Origin: Acetobacteraceae bacterium
GTDB lineage: Bacteria > Pseudomonadota > Alphaproteobacteria > Acetobacterales > Acetobacteraceae
Assembly (NCBI GenBank): GCA_030039695.1
Contig: JASHVB010000458.1
Span: forward strand, 1-12,396
Direction of reading: 5' to 3'
DNA length: 12,396 bases
In this document: in pieces, positions 6,499-12,396 of the stretch
How positions within the stretch are numbered: position 1 is the stretch's first letter
Layout of the letters: the number at the start of each line of letters is the position of its first letter
Notes under the pieces: model-generated
The model's input: the letters and a program-made list of their open reading frames with translations, nothing else
Databases searched by the model: none
Told to the model about the DNA's origin: nothing
Translations under genes and position numbers: made by a program

Positions 6499-7622
6499 CC
6501 GGTTTCTCCTTCGCGCGCTTCGTCGCCATGCTCCGCAAGGAATGGCTTCAGATGCGGCGCGACCGCATGACCATCGGCATGACGGTCATGCTGCCCCTGT
6601 TGCAGCTCTTTCTGTTCGGCACGGCCATTAACGCCAATCCGCACCACCTGCCGACCGGACTGCTGTCTGCCGACCATTCCGTTTATGAGCGCACGCTGGT
6701 GACCGCGCTGCAGAATACCGGTTATTTCGACGTGCGCGAGTTCACCACCGAGCGCCAAGCCGACCGTGCGCTGGCCGAGGGTGACGTGTTGTTCGTGCTG
6801 GAGATTCCGCCTGGCTTCGCCCGCGCCGTCGATCGCGGGGAGCACCCCTCGGTGCTGTTGGATGAGGATGCCACGGATCCGGTGGCGGTCGGGAACGCCA
6901 CCGCCGCGGTCGCTGCGCTGAATGCCAATGTGCTGGCGCGCGACCTGCCGCCGTCGCTCCGCGCAGTGCAGGCACAGCCGCCGTTTCAGGTGGTGGTGCA
7001 CACGCGGTACAACCCGGAGCAAATTACCGCAATCAACATCGTTCCGGGACTGATCGGCACGATCCTGACCTTCTCCACCCTGGTGATCACCACGCTGTCG
7101 ATCACGAAGGAACGCCAGTTGGGCACGATGGAGAATCTGCTGTCGATGCCGCTGCGTCCAGCGGAGGTCATGCTGGGCAAGATCGTACCATATATCGGAT
7201 TGGGCTACGTACAGGTGACCCTGATCCTTGTGGTGGCGGCGGTAGGATTCGACGTGCCTGTGCGCGGTTCGATCCCACTGTTGCTGCTCGCGTTGGGTGT
7301 ATTCATTGCCGGTAACCTGGCGCTCGGCATCACGTTCTCCACCGTGGCGAGGACTGAACAGCAAGCCATGCAGATGGCGCAGTTCACGTTGCTGCCGTCG
7401 ATCATGTTGTCGGGGTTCATGTTCCCGTTCAAAGGGATGCCGGGATGGGCGCAGGCGATTGGCGAGCTGCTGCCGATTACGCACGTGCTGCGCATCTGCC
7501 GCGGCGTGCTGCTGAAAGGCAACGGGTTTACGGAGATCATGCCGGATCTTTGGCCGATGCTGGCATTCGCTGTGACGGTCGGGGTTCTGGCGGTGGCGTG
7601 CTATCGGGAGACGCTGGATTGA
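6495..7622 (+). CDS. ABC-2 type permease (YbhS/YhhJ-like)
   Basis: The product has 375 residues, the usual size for the family. The N-terminal cytoplasmic helix contains MLRKEWLQMRRDRMT, and the first membrane span is at about 28-46. A periplasmic domain (about 50-175) and a cluster of five more spans follow (about 178-202, 230-250, 258-283, 293-312, 350-369). The segment TLSITKERQLGTMENLLSMP and the later LSGFMFPFKGMPGWAQAIGE are signatures of ABC-2 drug exporters. It forms the membrane channel with the upstream ATPase; with only one permease gene it probably works as a homodimer, unlike the YbhS/YbhR pair. It overlaps the ATPase gene by four bases. Substrate unknown; a toxic hydrophobic compound is a family-based guess. 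Confidence 0.94.
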   Translation: MTGFSFARFVAMLRKEWLQMRRDRMTIGMTVMLPLLQLFLFGTAINANPHHLPTGLLSADHSVYERTLVTALQNTGYFDVREFTTERQADRALAEGDVLFVLEIPPGFARAVDRGEHPSVLLDEDATDPVAVGNATAAVAALNANVLARDLPPSLRAVQAQPPFQVVVHTRYNPEQITAINIVPGLIGTILTFSTLVITTLSITKERQLGTMENLLSMPLRPAEVMLGKIVPYIGLGYVQVTLILVVAAVGFDVPVRGSIPLLLLALGVFIAGNLALGITFSTVARTEQQAMQMAQFTLLPSIMLSGFMFPFKGMPGWAQAIGELLPITHVLRICRGVLLKGNGFTEIMPDLWPMLAFAVTVGVLAVACYRETLD

Positions 7623-7822
7623 CTGAGAGCGGTTTAGGCCTGACCGGAATCGTTGCGTGTCTGGCCGCTGCGCTCCTCACCACGACATTCTGCGTTGTTC
7701 GTGCCGCACAAGTCGGGCGAGAAATTTGCTATTGCTACGCGCGCAGCCATTTCCGCCCGCGTAGCAACAGGATCAACAGCACCAGCCCAGCCAGTCCGGC
7801 AGACGCCCAAAAAGCGGTCTGA
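7619..7822 (+). CDS. Possible small or truncated fifth operon gene
   Basis: A TTG at 7619 overlaps the permease stop in the same 4-base manner (TTGA) seen at the three junctions upstream. It opens a 67-codon frame that starts MTESGLGLTGIVACLAAALL, with a hydrophobic span resembling a signal peptide. After residue 30 it loses recognisable character, and its second half runs antisense through the 3' end of the MFS gene. It could be the signal-sequence remnant of a lost outer-membrane factor gene, as such genes often follow HlyD-type exporter operons, or simply chance. No homology is claimed. Confidence 0.25.
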   Translation: MTESGLGLTGIVACLAAALLTTTFCVVRAAQVGREICYCYARSHFRPRSNRINSTSPASPADAQKAV

Positions 7823-9117
7823 AATCCAGTCAGGAACGCGGCAGCGTCATCGGCACCAGCGGCCATGGCTTGTGCACGCGTCGACCGAAACACCAACATC
7901 AGGACCGTTGCGCCGGTCACGACGCCGACGGTACGGGTCATCATCACCAGACTGCCGGCGACACCGCGCCGCGCCTGTGGGATCGTTGCTGTGGCGATAT
8001 CGAAATAACCAACCTGGAAGAATCCCACGCCACTGCCTTGCAGAAACATCGCGACCCCAAGCGGGACGAGTCCCGACGCGACACCGGTCAGGCAGATCAG
8101 CACTTGGCCCGCCATCGTCGCTGCCGCACCCAGAACCGCCAGGCGGCGTGGTGACACCCGCCTCGCAATGCGGCCAGCTACGAGGGCCGCGGCCGCAGTG
8201 CCCAGGGTAGCCGTGGCAAGCATCACGCCCACCGCGGGTGACGGTAGATGGGCGGCGCGGTTAAAATAGAACGGCATCAGCAACGGAATGGAGAATGCCA
8301 CGAGGGCGATAGCGATGTTGCCGGCATTCAGCACGCAGAAGTCCAGATCCCGGAACAACCGCAGGTCGATGATCGGGTGCTCCGTGCGCATTTCGCGCCA
8401 CACAAAGCCGCCCGCTGCTGCAAGGAACACCGCCAGCCATGGCGCCGCTCTGCCACCCGGCTGCAGCCGGTTCAGTCCGAGCAGCATTGCGCCGATCGCC
8501 AGAACCAGTAGCGCTGCGCCGAGCAGGTCGAAGCGTTCGTGTGAGCTGCTGGGCACATCCGCGGGCAATCCCCATCCGAGGGCGAACGCCGCGAGCGACA
8601 AGGGCATGCGGAACCAGAACACGGCCTGCCAGCCGCAACGCTGCACCAGCAGGCCGGCGATCAATGATCCAGCGGCGGATCCAAGCCCAAAGACCATCGT
8701 GTAGACACCCAGGATGCGGGTGCGCTCAGCTTCGGGATAGAGGCTGGTGGCGATCGCTGGCCCGCACGAGAGGGCGAGTGCGGCGGCGATCCCCTGTAGA
8801 ACTCGTGCGCCCAGCAGCCACGCCAACGACGGCGCGGCGGCGCATAGGACAAATGCAAGCGTGCCAAGCGCGCCACCGCACAGAAACACCCGCCGATGCC
8901 CGAGCATGTCCCCGACCCGGCCGAACACGAGCATCAACGCGGCGTAAGTGAGAGTGTACGAAATCACCACCCACTGGATCGCCGGGATGGGTATGCCGAA
9001 TGCCTGGATGATGGATGGGAAGGCGACGTTTACCGCCGAGTCGAATGGCACCACGAGCGTGCCGAGACAAACGACGAAAACCCCCAGGCCAGGCGGCAAT
9101 GCGAAGCGTCGGTGCAC
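7735..9117 (-). CDS. MFS exporter, DHA2 (EmrB/QacA-like) family
   Basis: The product is 460 residues and almost entirely membrane-spanning, in keeping with the 14-span DHA2 group. TM1 contains PFDSAVNVAFPSI, matching motif D1 of the group. Motif A, GRVGDMLGHRR, is at 66-76, and the TM5 motif is GLGSAAGSLIAG at 144-155. The last residues GRKWLRA form a basic tail. These proteins export drugs or metabolites using the proton gradient; the substrate is not evident. The start is unclear: the GTG at 9117 is the first possible one, but it immediately follows the T-tract of the HU gene terminator and lacks a ribosome site. A TTG six codons later would still keep TM1. No partner fusion protein or regulator is adjacent. 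Confidence 0.9.
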   Translation of the reverse strand: MHRRFALPPGLGVFVVCLGTLVVPFDSAVNVAFPSIIQAFGIPIPAIQWVVISYTLTYAALMLVFGRVGDMLGHRRVFLCGGALGTLAFVLCAAAPSLAWLLGARVLQGIAAALALSCGPAIATSLYPEAERTRILGVYTMVFGLGSAAGSLIAGLLVQRCGWQAVFWFRMPLSLAAFALGWGLPADVPSSSHERFDLLGAALLVLAIGAMLLGLNRLQPGGRAAPWLAVFLAAAGGFVWREMRTEHPIIDLRLFRDLDFCVLNAGNIAIALVAFSIPLLMPFYFNRAAHLPSPAVGVMLATATLGTAAAALVAGRIARRVSPRRLAVLGAAATMAGQVLICLTGVASGLVPLGVAMFLQGSGVGFFQVGYFDIATATIPQARRGVAGSLVMMTRTVGVVTGATVLMLVFRSTRAQAMAAGADDAAAFLTGFQTAFWASAGLAGLVLLILLLRGRKWLRA

Positions 9118-9153
9118 AAGAAAAGGGCCAGCGGCGCGCGTACGCCGTGGCCC
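9118..9153 (-). terminator. Intrinsic terminator of the HU gene
   Basis: On the minus strand GGGCCACGGCG pairs with CGCCG-C-TGGCCC, an 11-base-pair stem with one bulged C and a 6-base loop. It is followed by TTTTCTT. It begins about 20 bases after the HU stop codon. The T-tract directly abuts the first possible start of the MFS gene. Confidence 0.82.
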
Positions 9154-9172
9154 GCCGTTTGCCGCAGGTGAC

Positions 9173-9442
9173 TCAGACTGCCTTTTTCAGCGTTGGCGAG
9201 GCCTTGAACCGGACGGTTTTGCCGGCTTTGACCTTGATGGCCTCGCCGGTGCGCGGGTTCAGTCCCTTGCGCGCCTTGGTTTTGCGCACGGTGAACGTGC
9301 CGAAGCTAGGCAACGTGAACTTGCCCGACTTCTTCAACTCTTTCACGATGGCATCCATCAGCGCACCCGCGGTGCGGGTGGCGGCGGCGCCGGTCAGTTC
9401 CGCCGACTCCTGGATCACCTGGGCGAGGAAGGCTTTTGACAT
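9173..9442 (-). CDS. HU family DNA-binding protein
   Basis: The product has 89 residues, the standard HU size. The ATG at 9442 is chosen because AAGGAG lies 5 bases upstream; the frame stays open further upstream but without family resemblance. The N-terminal helices are followed by the conserved LPSFGTFTV (44-52), the arm KTKARKGLNPRTGEAIKVKA with the DNA-intercalating proline at position 63, and the C-terminal FKASPTLKKAV. HU dimers bend and compact DNA. The gene is monocistronic by its own terminator. IHF is a less likely alternative, since the arm tip and C-terminus look like HU. Expression signals further upstream were not recognised. Confidence 0.95.
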   Translation of the reverse strand: MSKAFLAQVIQESAELTGAAATRTAGALMDAIVKELKKSGKFTLPSFGTFTVRKTKARKGLNPRTGEAIKVKAGKTVRFKASPTLKKAV

Positions 9443-9545
9443 GTTATCTCCTTGTTGGTTTTGCGGCGTACGTGACGTGGCGCCCAAATCACCGTGGCGC
9501 CGGCGTCGCCATAAGACCGGCCACAGCGTCTGACGAATCACCGCG

Positions 9546-9835
9546 TCATTGCTCGATTGTTATCCGCACGGCGATATTTCCGCCAGCCCTTCGTGTCACC
9601 TGCTTGCCTGCTTCGCGGCCGCTGCCGTGGCGCCGTACCGGCCACACTGTCACTGTCCGCTGATTCGGGACCACAGCCGATTCCGCCGCGTCGTGCAAGA
9701 TGTTTCGCAACAGGCCCGATACTGACCGGCGCTCCACGCCCCATGCGGCTTGCCGCTTTCAACACCTGCGGTGACCCGCTCTGGCATGCTCAAGCTAAAC
9801 TTGATCGATTGCGACGGACGACCTCTGTGTCCCAC
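9546..9835 (-). pseudogene. Probable frameshifted ribbon-helix-helix (CopG/antitoxin-like) protein gene
   Basis: Reading from a GTG at 9835, one frame gives QSIKFSLSMPERVTAGVESG, which looks like the beta-strand and first helix of a ribbon-helix-helix protein. The continuation of the fold, ERRSVSGLLRNILHDAAES, is found in another frame starting at 9737. The two frames meet at a run of four C on the plus strand (9739-9742); one extra base there would join them into about 97 codons ending ...NIAVRITIEQ. That makes a one-base deletion in a homopolymer the simplest explanation. The second half is not recognised. No toxin gene is seen beside it, and no strong ribosome site precedes the GTG. A chance resemblance remains possible. 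Confidence 0.4.
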
Positions 9836-9938
9836 AGCAGCACCGATGGCGTCATAGCCAGCCGTGCCGACAGGGCGGACGGGCTGTGGTGCGACGCCAA
9901 ACCGGCGTTATTGCCTTTCATCGAACTTCCGCGAGAAA

Positions 9939-9953
9939 CCCTGGCGTTCAGGG
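9939..9953. repeat. Small hairpin beside the transposase remnant
   Basis: CCCTG-GCGTT-CAGGG forms a perfect 5-base-pair stem with a 5-base loop, followed on plus by CGGGGAGGGATAG. The layout resembles the subterminal hairpins of IS200/IS605-type elements, whose ends often read like CCC...GGGGAGGATG. It lies 34 bases beyond the stop of the remnant frame. The stem is short, so chance is possible. Confidence 0.3.
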
Positions 9954-9986
9954 CGGGGAGGGATAGCGGGGCGAGCAAAGGTCGCC

Positions 9987-10274
9987 TCAAGGCGCCTTCG
10001 ACGTCCGCTGTTGGTCCAGGTATTGCCGAACCACCTCGAGCGGCGCGCCACCAGTCGAGGCGGCGAAATAGGACGGACTGATCAGCCGGCTCATGCCGGC
10101 GTCAGCCACGCGACAGTCGCGGCACTGCCAATAGCCCTCGCGCGGGAGCTTCACCGAGTGGCCGATCACGCCGCATTTCCGGCAGGCGGTCTCGCTTGGC
10201 CGGCGCACCATCTCAAGCTGCGAGAGGCCGGCTGTCTGATCACGAAATCGCTCAATCGAGGTCGTCAGCTCCAT
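9987..10274 (-). pseudogene. Chimeric transposase remnant: zinc ribbon joined to an IS200-type TnpA end
   Basis: A 95-codon open frame. Residues 31-54 form a CxxC...CxxC zinc ribbon (CRKCGVIGHSVKL...GYWQCRDC) of the style found at the N-terminus of IS1595/ISXO2-family transposases; a TnpB-type ribbon is the alternative. Residues 66-89 (SPSYFAASTGGAPLEVVRQY, then LDQQ) match the C-terminal end of IS200/IS605 TnpA proteins. Neither catalytic part is present: no DDE core, no HUH motif and no catalytic tyrosine region. No ribosome site precedes the ATG. The simplest reading is two decayed insertion sequences fused in frame. Whether the short protein is made is unknown. Confidence 0.6.
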
Positions 10275-10325
10275 GCTGACAGAACCAGGAAGCCCACGTA
10301 TGGAAGTCAGTCGGTCCGTGCCAAA

Positions 10326-11759
10326 CTACAGGCCGGCTTGCGACACGAACTTGGTGTTGAGGTACGACTCGATCGCCTCCAGTCCACCTTCAGATCCGAA
10401 GCCAGAATCCTTCACCCCGCCGAAGGGCACCTCAGGTAGTGCCAAGCCGTGGTGGTTGATCGACATCATGCCGGCCTCGACAGCTGCAGCGATCGCGTTT
10501 GCGGTCTTAGCCGAACGAGTGAAGGCATAGGACGCCAGGCCGAAAGGCAGTCGGTTCGCCTCCGTGACCACCTCGTCAAAGCTGGCAAACGGCGCGATGA
10601 CAGCGAGCGGACCGAACGGTTCCTCGTTCATAACCCGCGCGTCCTTTGGGACGTCGGTCAGCACGGTCGGTTCGAAGAAGTTCCCCTTGTTGCCGATGCG
10701 GCTGCCGCCGGTACGCAGCTTCGCGCCGTGCTGCGCGGCGTCCGCAATGAAGCTCTCCATCGCCGCGACACGCCGCGCGTTGGCGAGCGGCCCCATCGTA
10801 GTGCCTGCCTCAAGCCCGTCGCCCACCTTTACCTTCTTAGAATAGCCGACGAATTGTTCAACGAAGTTGTGGTACACCTTTTCTTGCACCAAAAAGCGTG
10901 TCGGCGAGATGCAGACCTGACCCGCATTGCGGAACTTGCTGGCGGCCAGGATACGGCTGGCCGTATCGACGTCGGCGTCGTCAAACACGATCGCCGGGGC
11001 ATGCCCGCCGAGCTCCATCGTCATGCGCTTCATGTGCGTGCCGGCGAGGGCCGCGAGGTGCTTGCCCACCGCCGTTGAGCCGGTAAACGACATCTTACGG
11101 ATGACGGGATGCGGAATGAGGTACTCGGAGATTTCCGCCGGTACACCGTACACCAGGTTTACGACCCCACCGGGCACGCCCGCATCCTCGAAGCAGCGGA
11201 TAAGTTCGGCCGGTGACGCGGGTGTCTCTTCCGGAGCCTTGACGATGATGGAGCATCCCGCCGCCAACGCTGCCGACAGTTTCCGCACGACCTGGTTGAT
11301 AGGGAAGTTCCATGGCGTGAAAGCGGCGACCGGGCCGACAGGTTCCTTGATCACCAATTGATAGACGCCTTCGGCTCGCGCCGGCACGACGCGACCGTAG
11401 GCACGGCGCGCCTCCTCGGCGAACCAGTCGATGACGTCGGCCCCAGCCAGGGTCTCGCCTTTGGATTCGCCGATTGGTTTGCCTTGCTCCATCGTCATGA
11501 TGCGGGCGATGTCGGCTGCGCGCGAGCGCAGCAGGTCGGCCGCTTTGCGCATCAATTTCGCACGGTCGTAAGCCGAGACCTTGCGCCAGACGTGGAACCC
11601 TTTTTCCGCAGCTGCCAGAGCGCGATCAAGGTCAGCGTGTTCTGCGTGCGCCACGGTCCCGACGGCATCGCCGGTTGCTGGATTGACAACTGTCAGCGTT
11701 CGGCCTGCGGCCGCTGGAGTCCACTTGCCGTCAATGAACAACGAGACGTTCGGGTACAT
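10326..11759 (-). CDS. NAD(P)-dependent aldehyde dehydrogenase, succinate-semialdehyde dehydrogenase-like
   Basis: The product has 477 residues, full length for the superfamily. The start at 11759 is supported by GGAGG seven bases upstream; 15 further codons are open upstream but unlikely. The oxyanion asparagine is in TPWNFP (Asn151), the cofactor lysine and glutamate in KAPEE (Lys174, Glu177), the cofactor-binding loop is [12 protein letters not shown] (224-235), the general base lies in MELGGHAP (Glu249), and the nucleophile is Cys283 in [16 protein letters not shown] (379-384) is also present. The whole pattern is closest to GabD-type enzymes that oxidise succinate semialdehyde to succinate in 4-aminobutyrate breakdown. 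Other semialdehydes are possible, and the KxxE arrangement suggests NAD+ use. No 4-aminobutyrate transaminase gene is adjacent. It is transcribed alone as far as can be seen; no clear terminator follows. Confidence 0.93.
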   Translation of the reverse strand: MYPNVSLFIDGKWTPAAAGRTLTVVNPATGDAVGTVAHAEHADLDRALAAAEKGFHVWRKVSAYDRAKLMRKAADLLRSRAADIARIMTMEQGKPIGESKGETLAGADVIDWFAEEARRAYGRVVPARAEGVYQLVIKEPVGPVAAFTPWNFPINQVVRKLSAALAAGCSIIVKAPEETPASPAELIRCFEDAGVPGGVVNLVYGVPAEISEYLIPHPVIRKMSFTGSTAVGKHLAALAGTHMKRMTMELGGHAPAIVFDDADVDTASRILAASKFRNAGQVCISPTRFLVQEKVYHNFVEQFVGYSKKVKVGDGLEAGTTMGPLANARRVAAMESFIADAAQHGAKLRTGGSRIGNKGNFFEPTVLTDVPKDARVMNEEPFGPLAVIAPFASFDEVVTEANRLPFGLASYAFTRSAKTANAIAAAVEAGMMSINHHGLALPEVPFGGVKDSGFGSEGGLEAIESYLNTKFVSQAGL

Positions 11760-11848
11760 GCTCTGTCCTCCATGCCACGCGACAGGGCGCGGTGTAGCGC
11801 ACACTGCGTCGGCATGGAACCAGCCCCCGAGCGTTGGATTGGATCAGC

Positions 11849-12131
11849 TTAGTACCCAGGTGGGGCGTAGGCCGGGGGATAGTACGCGGGCGGCGGAGGG
11901 TACCCGACGGGCGGTGGTGCATCATAAGGCTGCTGAGACGCAACGACGGCGCCGCCGAGCAAGGCACCAACGCCAAGGCCGATCAGTGCCCCGGCTGCGA
12001 CGTTGCCGCCGCCGTGATCATAGTGACACATGGTCGTGTCAGTCTCGACGTCCATCCGCGCGCGCTGCGGGCGCGACAACGGGTCCGATTGCGGCAATCG
12101 CGGCGAGCAGCGCACAAGCTCCGGTTCGCAT
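11849..12131 (-). pseudogene. Small secreted glycine-zipper protein, broken by a one-base frameshift
   Basis: From the ATG at 12131, preceded by AGGA seven bases upstream, the frame encodes a clear signal peptide: MRTGACALLAAIAAIGPVVA, then PAARADGRRD. It then hits TGA at 12039-12041. One base over, the frame continues as TTMCHYDHGGGN, followed by a glycine-zipper span AAGALIGLGVGALLGGAVVA and a proline/tyrosine-rich tail (PPPVGYPPPPAYYPPAYAPP) ending at 11849. Signal peptide, glycine zipper and Pro/Tyr tail together make a known type of small envelope protein in this group, so removing one base near the TGA would restore a protein of about 93 residues. It may be a true pseudogene or a sequencing error. 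Starting at the internal ATG (MCHYDHGGG) would lack a signal and a ribosome site. Confidence 0.65.
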
Positions 12132-12291
12132 TGTCTGGTCCTACACGTTTGGGTGGTTTGAACGTGAACTGAGATCCGGCCGTACCAGGAATACGGCGGC
12201 TGCATGGTGCGTTGGCGGCGTCGATTGCGTGTCGTTGCGACTTGGCCGCTGGAAGTAGTGGCCATCCCGCGGCTGGTTAGGACGCGCGGAA

Positions 12292-12358
12292 TATCGTCGT
12301 CCCGGCGAAGGTCGGTCGCCCGGGCGCATCGGTGGCGACGTTCGCCGGGATGACGATA
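12292..12358. repeat. REP-like inverted repeat
   Basis: Two 18-base arms (12292-12309 and 12341-12358) are inverted copies matching at 17 of 18 positions, and the odd pair is a G-U wobble in RNA. They are separated by 31 bases. The arms contain GTCCCGGCGAA, close to the GTCATCCCGGCGAAAGCC type of repeat scattered through alphaproteobacterial genomes. It lies between genes with nothing coding on either side inside the window. Confidence 0.6.
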
Positions 12359-12396
12359 GCCATTGCCTTCTTATGAGGCGGCCGGGCCGCGCAATG

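Larger units (their letters stand above)
9443..9986. other. Stretch without an intact gene between HU and the transposase remnant
   Basis: About 540 bases. The part nearest HU should hold its promoter, but no convincing -35/-10 pair was seen. The middle contains the apparent frameshifted ribbon-helix-helix gene, and the right end a small hairpin. Two short sequences, CCGTGGCGCCG (9492 and 9625) and ACCGGCCACA (9516 and 9637), each occur twice in the same order. Several open frames cross the region on both strands but none looks like a known protein. Confidence 0.5.

Noticed and set aside
6426..7484. A 352-codon open frame antisense to the permease gene
   Set aside because: It is rich in Arg, His and Gln, has no domain resemblance and is explained by codon bias of the real gene on the other strand.
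7623..7734. Search for a bidirectional terminator between the convergent exporter operon and MFS gene
   Set aside because: Only weak self-complementarity around AGGCCT was seen, with no stable stem or T-tract.
9864..10439. A 191-codon plus-strand frame over the transposase remnant
   Set aside because: It overlaps the end of the aldehyde dehydrogenase gene, has no recognisable domain and is opposite a frame with clear motifs.
12378..12390. GCGGCC-G-GGCCGC palindrome near the right edge
   Set aside because: Short all-GC palindromes are expected by chance in such DNA, and the context is cut by the window edge.

Overview
The window is GC-rich chromosomal DNA from an alphaproteobacterium, most likely of the Rhodospirillales/Acetobacteraceae type. 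This rests on a BamE lipoprotein gene divergent from a ubiquinol-cytochrome c chaperone gene followed by a YceD/DUF177 gene, an alphaproteobacterial neighbourhood. It also rests on the NTGA-type overlaps between genes and on protein sequences typical of that group. No tRNA, rRNA, CRISPR array or intact mobile element was seen.

Layout. (1) 1-1402: the 5' part of bamE (minus strand, cut by the window edge), then the chaperone and YceD genes on plus. The rpmF/plsX/fabH genes that usually follow YceD are absent; a converging lacI-type regulator ends 5 bases after it. (2) 1408-3810, minus strand: an orphan branched-chain-amino-acid-type (HAAT) periplasmic binding protein gene, a clear intrinsic terminator, then the LacI-family regulator. 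(3) 3957-7622, plus strand: a TetR operator, a tetR gene and a three-gene ABC-2 exporter (HlyD-type membrane fusion protein, single-domain ATPase, one permease). All are chained by 4-base stop/start overlaps, in a compact relative of the E. coli cecR-ybhGFSR layout. A small TTG-initiated reading frame continues the overlap pattern into a possible truncated fifth gene. (4) 7735-9442, minus strand: a DHA2-type MFS exporter and, upstream, an HU-type DNA-binding protein gene with its own strong terminator. (5) 9443-10325: no intact gene. It holds what looks like a frameshifted ribbon-helix-helix protein gene, a small hairpin, and a short open frame joining a transposase-type zinc ribbon to the C-terminal end of an IS200-type TnpA. 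(6) 10326-11759, minus strand: an aldehyde dehydrogenase of the succinate-semialdehyde dehydrogenase group. (7) 11849-12131, minus strand: a small secreted glycine-zipper protein gene broken by a one-base frameshift, and then a REP-like inverted repeat near the right edge.

How it fits together: the best-supported functional unit is the TetR-controlled exporter, in which the fusion protein, ATPase and permease would form one inner-membrane efflux machine with TetR as a ligand-responsive autorepressor. The MFS protein is a second, separate exporter. The binding protein, the LacI regulator and the aldehyde dehydrogenase look like stand-alone accessory metabolism genes. I found no convincing new biological system. 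The points most worth a second look are the chimeric transposase remnant, the two single-base frameshifts, the truncated YceD neighbourhood and the operator abutting the tetR start codon.
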